A program made the translations under genes and the position numbers. The notes under the pieces were generated by a model that made no database searches, was not told the DNA's origin, and saw nothing but the letters and a program-made list of their open reading frames with translations. A stretch of 64,000 nucleotides of DNA from Paramarasmius palmivorus. Lineage: Eukaryota > Basidiomycota > Agaricomycetes > Agaricales > Marasmiaceae. Shown here in pieces: positions 55,891 to 64,000 of the stretch; the first letter of the stretch is position 1; each line of letters begins with the position of its first letter. The stretch lies in the NCBI GenBank assembly GCA_037176845.1, contig JAYKXP010000173.1:25460-89459 (forward strand). The letters are read 5' to 3'.

Positions 55891-56492
55891 CACAGGAACA
55901 TCAGTTTACTGGAACACGAATAGTTACCCAGAACCAGCCGTACGCGGCGAATTTTTTTGGCGACAGAAACTATATAGCCATGATATGGAGTCGTGAAAGG
56001 GATTTAGAGTTGGCGGAAAGTTCGGTCTCTGTTGTGTGGGTTTGATGTTTCATTCGTGTTTGGAGGTGTAGCTCGGGTTTGTGCCACTGTCGACGACTTT
56101 GACCTTTTATCGGGTTGCAGCGCGACGATGGATGTAGTGGTGCTCTTTCAGGCGGATCGCGATGTCAATATCCTCGAAAAACATCATAGTATTATTGACA
56201 TAGCGTTTCAACAAGTCAGAGTATGGAGCGTTTGAACTCTGAGTCGAAGAGTAAATCTCTAGCCTTCATTGTGTGTGAGTGGTAAGGATAGTAGTATGTC
56301 CTCAAACTTCGCGTCTGTGCGTCACATATCCGTACTGTTCCTCGATGAGTGTTTCATGCGGCGAACAAAGAGGAAGAAGAGGACTAACAACCATTAAATC
56401 AACACCCAAAAAACGTGACGAAGGGAGAGCCTGGAGATAAGGACGCTCCCAACTTGAAAGCAGTTATGATTCCACAAAAACCATCGCTTGGG
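55891..56492. other. 3' flank of N4
   Basis: Short ORFs only. A plus-strand ORF at 56032-56235 (MCGFDVSFVFGGVARVCATV) has no support. No repeat seen. Confidence 0.35.
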
Positions 56493-56708
56493 TTACTTTC
56501 CCTGGCTCCGCTCAAATATCCTGTTTGAAAATGATAACATTAGCATGAGGAGGGAGAAAGAGAAAGTTAAAGAGACTTACAAGCAGCTCAAACAGTGGAC
56601 ATCCCCTTCGATTTGAGTTTCCGAGAAACTCCGAATATCATGAATACGGTCATCCAGGTGAACCCATGCATTGGGGTATGTAGTAACAATCGACGGCTCT
56701 GACTCCAT
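56493..56708 (-). CDS. Hypothetical 51-residue protein, two exons
   Basis: ATG at 56708 begins MESEPSIVTTYPNAWVHLDD. Exon 1 ends at 56581 before a perfect gtaagt; the intron 56521-56580 ends in aaacag. Exon 2 gives IFERSQGK and a stop. The 51 residues are acidic, with a CLSC pair near the end and no signal peptide or membrane helix. The splice signals and frame closure make it plausible, but I know no family and cannot exclude chance. Confidence 0.3.
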
Positions 56709-57484
56709 GTTTTATGCGACACAAGGAGAGGAAGAACCTTGTTGGAACGGAGCGGTGGTCTTGGAATGATGTCGGGTCGGCGAGGTTGTTGTTTTATCTA
56801 ATGATTCAGGCTTGCTGGCGCGAGTTGAACGTTGAGAGAATGCTATAAATAGAAATACTTGAGCTTGCGAACTTGCGTGCGTTGTGTTGGTCCTCCATGG
56901 TGATGGTGGTGGTGCGAGTCGAAAATTCGAACGCGGGCGCTTAGCTTGTCTCTCTCTTTTTCTGATACTCCCAACATCTTCATTCTCAGGCCTTGATACC
57001 CCCAAAACTCAATGCCTATGCGCAAGGGCCAGGAGAAGGAAACTTTGTTGGATGTAGAGGCAAACTAGGGAAAGCCCAGGCTGAAGGGATAGTCATCACC
57101 CGGTTTCGTCTTTCCGCAAAGACAAGATTCTCACTGCCGGCTGTTGACTGTTCAGCCCTCTTTTAAGAGATGTAGCAAGGATAGACGAATCTCTTTGGGT
57201 CAATAGGTTCGTCTTTATTTCATTTGACACTGCTACTCCAGTCTTACCGAACACATAGGTCACGATACCAACCTCAATCGGCAGAAGTTCAACGTCAACG
57301 TCGAAAGTCATCACCTCTCGCATCGCCTCTGAAGTTGCAAGATCACCTTTATCCTGAAACTGGGGTCTTTGCGTTGCTTTGCTCACCAATGCCAGTGCTT
57401 CGGCTTGGGGGCGCATCGCAGTTTCAATCTGTATTCTGCTTTGGTCCTTGGATACGTGATACATCGCGTTACTTAGTCTCAATC
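56709..57484. other. Spacer with an unassigned minus-strand ORF
   Basis: A 128-codon minus-strand ORF (57096-57482) contains FDVDVELLPIEVGIVTYVFG and looks protein-like in composition, but I recognise no family and see no start context or splice partner. The remainder shows nothing. Confidence 0.3.
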
Positions 57485-57690
57485 TTCATACCCCAAGCCA
57501 ACCGTTGGACGTACCGTTGGAGAAGTAGACAACATTCTCGCGATTGGCCAGACGTATAGTGGAAGATCGGGAAGGCGTTGAAGGACGAGGCGAGTCTCTG
57601 TCTTCCCGTCGTTTGGGGCCATGTTAACTGGGTTGGAGTAGGTTCACAAGGTCTCAGATTGCATTGACGAGAAGGATTCGGCTTGGTCGG
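57485..57690 (+). pseudogene. Relic of a sugar-transporter 3' end
   Basis: Contains ccaaccgttggacgtacc, then gaagtag, then gaagatcgggaaggcg and ggttcacaaggtctc..attgacgagaagga. These match, in order and spacing, the PETVGRTLEE to HKDSASIDEKA end of the transporter at 46.8-49.1 kb. Stops and indels make it non-coding. It sits immediately beside the retrotransposon. Confidence 0.6.
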
Positions 57691-57728
57691 TTACGCGTTC
57701 TTCACGAATTGCGCCTTCAGTAGGAGGT

Positions 57729-58031
57729 TGTTAGCAACCAACCAGTTCTACCTGGCTAGTACTCCCTCGAGCGTGCAAGACAATGAAGAGAATGAGAATA
57801 TATTACTGGTCAGGAATAAACCAGCTCAAGACTGGCGTACAAAGGTAACTACCTACTGAATATATACTACGAGCCTCGAGGATGTATGTCGTATCTACTA
57901 AGTGCTATATACATGAGTACGATCATTAATACACGTGTATGCAACAGGTCTTTGATCGGAAATGTGTCTACAGCACGTATTAAAGACGGAAATTGAAAGT
58001 ACATGTGTAAGTAGTAAGGAGTTTCATGACA
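57729..58031 (-). repeat. LTR (3' LTR of the chromovirus)
   Basis: 303 bases from tgttagc to catgaca, with TGT...ACA ends. It shares ccagttctacctggct, gacaatgaagagaatgagaa and tctttgatcggaaatgtgtc with the right LTR. A polypurine tract (minus-strand AAGAAGGGGG, 58035-58044) abuts it. The 5 bases before it are gaggt; the partner duplication is beyond the window. Confidence 0.88.
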
Positions 58032-58042
58032 TTACCCCCTTC

Positions 58043-60355
58043 TTAAGATTCACGTCCTCGTGATCTTGATTCTAGTCCATATATCTTTCCGTTTTCCCAA
58101 TTATATAATTTTTTAATCTTTTTCGTATCTATTTCGGTATAGTTCTCAATCGGTATATAATTAAATATCATAGAAATGTCTTTTGGTCTTGGAGCGGCAG
58201 GGTGTTTTTTATGGAATTCTTGAATTGCTTCTTTTGCTTTCTTTAATTCTCCTTTTGGAAGCCACTCATTTTCTTCATACGGTTCGTTTTTCCACTTCAC
58301 CAGATATTCCAGATGACCGTTCTTTAATCTACTATCTAGTACCTCTTCTACTTCGTGAACTTCTTCACCATCTTCAATCTCAGGAGGAGGAGGTAAGGGT
58401 TTTTCTTGGATTGGGAATTCAGGGACGTGGTAAGGAGTGAGTAAGCATTCGTTAAAGACCGGGTGTATCTTCCACGTGCGTGGTAATTTGATACGGTATG
58501 ATGATGTCCCGATCTTTTCTATTACTTCAAATGGTCCGTAACGTCGATCATCAAGTTTCTTAGCAAATCGTTTACTTTTGATGTTTGTGGCTTCAACGTA
58601 AACCATATCTCCCGGTTTGTATTCCCGAGCTTCGGATCTTCCTCGATCATAGAATTCTTTCATCTTTTCTGCTGCTTTCTTTAATGCCGATGATGCTTCT
58701 TCTCTGATCTGATCCATGACTTTTGCGAAGTCCTCAGCTCTAGGATTGCGTGTATGTCTCCTTGGTTCTATTCCCTTCCATGGATGTTGCCCATAATTTA
58801 GGAAAAAAGGCGTTTCTCCGGTACTCGAGTGAATCTTATCGTTGTATGAGAATTGAGCGATAGATAACCAATTGGCCCAATCGTCTTGTCGATAGTTAAT
58901 GTAGATTCTCAAATACTTTTCAATTTCTTGATTTACTCGTTCCGTCTGTCCGTCGGTTTGTGGATGATACGTGGTGGACATATTCGCCTTAATTCCTAAG
59001 ATCGTAAGTAACGCTTTCATGAATTTGGCATTGAACTGCGTTCCTCGATCATAAATCATTACTCGGGCTAATCCATGTTCCTTGAACACGTTTTCTATGT
59101 ACAATCGTGCGGTTCCCTCTGCGGTGACTTGTTGCGTGGTTGGAATGAAGAAGACCTTTTTAGTTAATCGGTCTACTACTACCATGATCATGTCGTAGCC
59201 GTTTGACATAGGAAGAGGTCCGATAAAATCCATAGAAATGATTTCCCATGCTCTAGTAGGGATTTCATTTGGATTTAGTGGTGCTGCTAGTTTTCCTCTT
59301 CTAGGTTTTGTCTTTTGGCATCGATCACATCCATCTGTATATTTCTTCACATCTGCGTTGATACGGGGCCACCAGTAGTTTCGGGTGATTTGTTCTAGCG
59401 TCTTATATCTACCCGGATGTCCCTCAATTGGCAAGTCGTGATGTAGATGGATGATTTGTTCTCGCAATTTGTCGTTTATTGGTACATAGATACGGTCTTT
59501 CCAAGTGACGACACCGTCTTTCTCTTCCCAATGTTCTTCCTTTTGATCTAATGCCATTTTTACTACTTGATCTCGATCTCTTGATTCTTTGATCTGATCT
59601 AATAACGTGTTTTCTATAGCAGTGATTGACCGATAAAGATGTCTGAACAATTCTGGTTTGAGTAAAACGATGTTTTGATTGTCGTCTACCCCCTTCTTAT
59701 GACCTTGTCGTCTCGACAATAGATCTGCCTTCGCGTTTTGCTTTCCAGGTTTATGATGCAAAGTAAAATGATAGTCTTGCATTATTGTAACCCATCTAGC
59801 TTGTCTTCGGTTAAGGTCTTGAGGTTTTCGGAAGTACTCAAGGTTCTTGTGATCTGTCCAGATCTCGAAGTCCTGGGTGCTTCCTAAAAGGTATTGCCTC
59901 CATTCCTTTAGTGCCGTAATGATGGCGAGCATTTCTTTGTCATAGATTTCATAGTTCCTTTCTGTTTCGTTTAATGAATGGGACAGGAATGCTACTGGTC
60001 TCCATTTCCCATCTTGGAACTGTGATAATACTGCTCCTATGGCAAAATCCGAAGAATCCGCTTCAACACGAAATTGATCTTTATCATTGGGAATGACTAG
60101 TATAGGAGCTGTAGTGACCTTTTGTTTGAGTTCTTTGAAAGATTCTATCTGTTCTTTTTCCCATTTCCAATCGTTTTTCCCTGTTAAGACAGTGAGACCT
60201 TTTGCAATCTTTCCGAAATCTCGTATGAACCGTCGGTAGAAGTTAATAAACCCTAAGAATTGCTGTACTTCACGTTTACACGTGGGTTCTGGCCATTCGG
60301 CCACAGCCTTTACTTTACTTGGGTCCATCTTCACTTGCCCGTTTCCGACGATCAA
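58043..60355 (-). pseudogene. Retrotransposon pol, C-terminal part: RT thumb, RNase H, integrase, chromodomain
   Basis: 770 codons open. In order: RT/RNase H connection (FLGFINFYRRFIRDFGKIAK), RNase H with ADSSDFAIGAVLSQ, WTDHKNLEYF and KADLLSRR, integrase zinc part (H-x-x-H, GHPGRYKTLEQI, CDRCQKTKPRRG) and integrase core SMDFIGPLPMSNGYDMIMVV with DRGTQFNAKF and HPQTDGQTERVNQEIEKY. The GPY-like region LDDRRYGPFEVIEKIG and a chromodomain, EVEEVLDSRLKNGHLEYLVK then WKNEPYEENEWLP, follow. The chromodomain probably steers insertion to methylated H3K9 chromatin, by family knowledge. It is one open frame but lacks its upstream catalytic part. Confidence 0.88.
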
Positions 60356-60631
60356 TCCAAGGAATTCTACTCGTAGAACTTCAAAAGTACTCTTTTCGGC
60401 TTTTAAGTATAATTTGTGTTTCTCCGTAATTTTCGTAGAATCCTTCTAACGATTTCTCGATGTTCCTTCAACGATCTTGTGAATACGAGTGATGTCATCC
60501 ATGTAGACTATACGACTTTTCCTGTATTGATTTTATCACGTAATATCGTAATTCATCATCGTTTGGAAAGTTGCCGGGGAATTCGTCAGGCCGAAAGAAC
60601 ATCACCAGGGGTTCGAACATCCCTCGATTAG

Positions 60632-62026
60632 TTAGGAATGCTGCTTCCCATTCGTCTCCTTCTTTGATCCGAATGTTATTGAATCCCCCATCTGACCATC
60701 CATTTTAGAAAACCATCTAGCGCCTCTTAGCTTGTCGATCAATTCTTGGGTCAATGGCAAAGGATATCGATTCTTAATCGTTTGCTCATTTAGTTTTCGA
60801 TAATCCTGAATTGGTCTAAGCTTCCCATCTTTCTTTTTCACAAAGAAGAATGGTGACGCGAATGGTGATTTAGAAGGCCTGATCCTTCCCGTTTTAAGGT
60901 TCTCTTCTAAGAAATCGTCTAATTCCTTCTGTTCCGTCGGACTTAGCGGATATATTTTAGCGGAGTTCTCACCCTTTGACCCGGGAATCAATTCGATGGC
61001 ATGATCCCATGGTCTTCTCGGTGGTAATTGATCAAACTCCTTCTTATCGAATACATCTTTAAAGTCCTGGTACGTTTCAGGGACAATTTCTTCAAAGGTC
61101 TTTTCCTTTTTCTCCTTTGCGACGTCGATGGCTATTTTGGTTGAGACGTTTTCTTTCGCCCTTATTTGAATTTCTTGTTGAATGTCTACTACAAGAATTC
61201 GGTCTCCGGGCTCAATTTCGTGTTCAACCTCATCATCATCTTCGTCATCTTCCGGTTCGGAGTACTTTTGGTACATTCGACATTCAATCGGGCATCGGTT
61301 GAACCTTATCTGACCTGTTACCCAATCAATATCTGGGTTATGACGTTTAAGCCACTCATGACCTATGAACATATCGGTGTCTCCTAGATTTGTGACATCG
61401 AAGCTCATAATTTCCACGTGGTCATTGATGGTTATTCTTAGGTCTACTTTATCTGTGATGGGTCCTGCCGAGTTAGGTGTTCTGTCCGCGTTGTATACCG
61501 GTATAGGTCTAGCATGTTTGATAGTATTTATTTTATGCTTCTCTATCCATTTTCGGTTAACTGCGCTTCCAGTACAGCCGCTGTCTAGTAGTGCCTTAAT
61601 GTCGAACTTTCTTTGATCATCAAGTGTAGTCGCAACGAGGTTAATGTCTGTCTGTTGTCCTCGTGCTCTGATCATTCTAGGCGGTCGTCTCATTTCGTCT
61701 AAGGCTTTCACGGCATTGTTGTCATTTAGCCGATTAATTTCCCTTAAGGTTTGATCCGAGACTTCTTGATGTCGTTGATCATGTACCAATTGCTTAAAAA
61801 GGGTCATTCCCGCTTTTGGATCCCTTAGTCTTTGGGCATACCATTCAGTTGTCCAGGGAATTTGCCGTTTGCCTCCAAACCAGGCACCTGATTCGATGGT
61901 TTCATAAATGTCGTTCAATTCCTGATTGACTACATTATAATTTACAAATGAAGATCGAACCTGTCCGTTTGCCTTTTGAGAGTCGGTGCTTACTCTCGAG
62001 GCTATCAAAAAATCCTCTTCTTCCAA
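60632..62026 (-). pseudogene. Retrotransposon pol, N-terminal part: protease and RT fingers
   Basis: 464 codons. Aspartic protease motif ALLDSGCTGSAVNRKWI (near 61580), then FDVTNLGDTDMFIGHEWLKR, the linker, and RT start FASPFFFVKKKDGKLRPIQD then YRKLNEQTIKNRYPLPL. The frame is lost at KMDGQMGDSITFG near 60690. The RT catalytic box YMDD (minus strand, 60494-60505) lies in the frame-broken gap between the two pol ORFs. Confidence 0.85.
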
Positions 62027-63758
62027 ACTTCTTCGTCAAGAGCTCTATGAGTCTCTTGGCTTCGTCTCTCGTCCTCTTTCCATTCTTCACTTCTCGAGTT
62101 GTAAAGTTAGGCGGCTTTGATCCTTTTGGTTCGGGACATTAAATGAAGCCGATTTTCATGACTTTTTACAGTTAAAGCACCAGGCCCCTTCTTTTTCATT
62201 GCGTCTATGTCCATGGATTCGGATCTCTGGTCGGCGTCTTAAAGCTCGGGGTCGCGGTTTACTGGACTTTCCTTATTAGTTCCGCAGTTCCTTTTCCCTT
62301 GTTCTGGCTTCTGTCCTTCTTTCGTTGGTGATGGCCTTTTGATATTTTTTGGTCATACGCCATACACGGTCCTGATGGATGCCTCGGTCATCATTTCTTC
62401 TAATGTCGTCGGTGTTGGGGTAGGCTCCAAACGAATTCGCAAGTCCGTTGTTAAGGCCGTTCTTGATCAGAATAGAAGCGCTTCTTTATCGAATTGCATC
62501 CATCCATGATTCTGAATGCTCGATGTACACGTCGGCAGTCTGCTTCCTTGCGTGAGCTTGCAATCTTAGCACTGAAGCTCGTCTTTAGTTGAAGAGTATT
62601 TGAAGTATTCCGTCAATTCCTTTCGCATTCTTACGTAACTGGTGACACGCGGGCGGGTTCTCAGTCGCTTTTGTGATTCAACTCCTTCCTTTTAGGTACG
62701 GCCAGTTTGTTGCTATGTCGATTGGTTCCACGGTGATTAGACTTAGCGCGCACTATGTTCTTGTTAGATTGCGAGATTTGCCGTCCCAAAAAGTGAACTT
62801 CAGTTCATTCAAAAATCCTTCGCTCTGTCTCGATCGCCGTGGATACTCTTTCGCTTATAACATCGATTTTTTTGCTTCTCCGGTTGTCTTTAAGTGCTCG
62901 GTTTCTTTCGCTGATTTCGATCGGTGGCTTCGGCGTTTGTCTTTGAGTATGTTCGAGGTTAACGTGCCTGATGATGCCGGTTCTAGCCAATTGCCCAAAA
63001 GAGAGCGAAGAATTCCTGATCTTCTATGTACAAAGGGTGTCGGAAGGTTCCTCTGTTGTCTGAGTGGTAGATGGTGGACGGGTCTGATATTCCATGGTAT
63101 GATTAAGAAATCAATGACTTTTATTTCTTAATTGATGAGGAAAGGAAGTGTTACAATTGGTGTTAAACCAATGGGTGGATGTCTTATAGAGCCTTGGATC
63201 CGGCACACGACCGAGACTTGATCCTTAGGGTGTTAAACTAGTAAGTAAGGTATGTTATTCTTCGAACTCATAAAGTCGTTGGACTATACTGATGGGTTAT
63301 ATAGTAAAGTTTTAGTAACCTAACTAAAACACCTATCCTAGAGTGGTTCTTTTCGCCCAATCTACACTCTAGATCGGGGTTTGTACAGTAAAAGTATATA
63401 CTGAGCTACGGAGGCGAGAAAATAGTATGGTTCGCAACTGCGCAGCGACGTCTCAGGTTTTCATATAGACCCTGATAGCCGAAGTCTTCCTGCGAAAGGG
63501 AATTGTCCCTTAAACGACCCACATTGAAGTGGTATTCGTCAGAGCTCGTTACAGGAACTAGTGCCTTCATTCGTATTGCTCGGGTCACAACTCGCCGACG
63601 CACGCGGACCGTAGCACGAATTCTACTCGGATCTGTAAAAGGAGAATCGAGAGGGAATAGTGGTTCGGAGAGTATAGATCAAAGTTTGGGATATGAAAAG
63701 TGTTTGGTAAATGCGGAGCGAGAGAGTACGAGAGAGGATTTGAGGTGTCTTGAGCTTT
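62027..63758 (-). other. Degenerate gag and leader of the chromovirus
   Basis: No long open frame. A broken CCHC zinc-knuckle start (WCFNCKK, minus strand near 62185) is followed by a frame change. The rest has many stops. The region next to the right LTR (about 63400-63758) would hold the primer binding site, which I could not identify. Confidence 0.6.
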
Positions 63759-64000
63759 TGTTAGCTAACAACACCAGTTCTACCTGGCTTGTTCTCCCTC
63801 GAGCGTGCCAGACAATGAAGAGAATGAGAATATATTACTGGTCAGGAATAAACCAGACAAGACTGGCGATACCAAAAGGTAAACTCATACTGAATTATAC
63901 TAGAGCCTCGAGGATGTATGTGTATTTCTAAGTGCCTATATACATGAGTAAGATCATTATTACACGTGTATTGCAAACAGTCTTTGATCGGAAATGTGTC
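63759..64000 (-). repeat. LTR (5' LTR of the chromovirus), truncated by window edge
   Basis: Starts tgttagctaaca and follows the left LTR to tttgatcggaaatgtgtc at the last base of the window; about 60 bases are missing beyond it. Confidence 0.88.

Larger units (their letters stand above)
57729..64000 (-). mobile_element. Ty3/gypsy chromovirus LTR retrotransposon, inactive, cut by window end
   Basis: Two direct LTRs (57729-58031 and 63759-64000+) enclose a minus-strand gag-pol region. Domain order on the minus strand is CCHC-like gag remnant, aspartic protease, reverse transcriptase, RNase H, integrase, chromodomain: the chromovirus order. The reading frame is broken in gag and in the RT between 60356 and 60690. 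The LTRs differ by several indels and substitutions, so the insertion is not recent. Confidence 0.9.

Noticed and set aside
57096..57482. 128-codon minus-strand ORF with protein-like composition
   Set aside because: No family recognised, no start context, no splice partner; mentioned in the spacer entry only.
1..64000. tRNA, rRNA or CRISPR elements
   Set aside because: No cloverleaf with A and B boxes was found by eye, no rRNA signature, and no regularly spaced repeats. CRISPR is not expected in a fungal nuclear genome.

Overview
The window reads as nuclear DNA of an agaricomycete (mushroom-forming basidiomycete). The genes carry many short introns (about 40-100 nt, GT..AG). The gene content also fits: a CaaX lipopeptide pheromone precursor, an expanded DUF6697-like family, NACHT STAND ATPases, an F-box array and a chromodomain Ty3/gypsy retrotransposon.

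Layout. 1-11.2 kb holds metabolism and housekeeping genes: an O-methyltransferase, a bestrophin-type anion channel and SMC5 on the minus strand. 11.5-24.0 kb is a minus-strand array of five paralogues of one uncharacterised family (DUF6697-like). Its spacers are partly duplicated and carry long-inverted-repeat elements. 24.5-35 kb has an aldose 1-epimerase, a divergent pair of NACHT genes (N1, N2), a third NACHT gene (N3) and a decayed epimerase copy. A mating-type-like pheromone precursor lies at 35.7 kb. 36.3-43.0 kb is a tandem array of four F-box genes with increasing decay; the fourth has no start codon and three in-frame stops. 43-46 kb has two small cysteine-motif membrane proteins (BRI3-like) and a multi-pass membrane protein. 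46.8-50.3 kb has an MFS sugar transporter and a C2H2 zinc-finger protein. 52.1-55.9 kb is a fourth NACHT gene (N4), split by a 940-bp inverted-repeat element. 57.7-64.0 kb is a chromovirus whose second LTR is cut by the window edge.

The genes do not form one pathway. The recurring theme is lineage-specific tandem expansion and decay of families typical of recognition and turnover (NACHT, F-box, DUF6697-like) around a few conserved genes. NACHT N1, N2 and N3 each end in a predicted transmembrane helix. All four NACHT proteins start with a short glycine/asparagine-rich segment containing a G-x-Q/N-type motif.

Caution: single-base indels interrupt otherwise well conserved exons in several unrelated genes (SMC5, bestrophin, sugar transporter, one DUF6697-like copy, two F-box copies, one BRI3-like gene). 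Some may be assembly errors. The substitutions in F-box copy 4 cannot be explained that way. Exon boundaries were read by eye from splice signals and frame continuity; family names come from memory of the motifs, not from a search.
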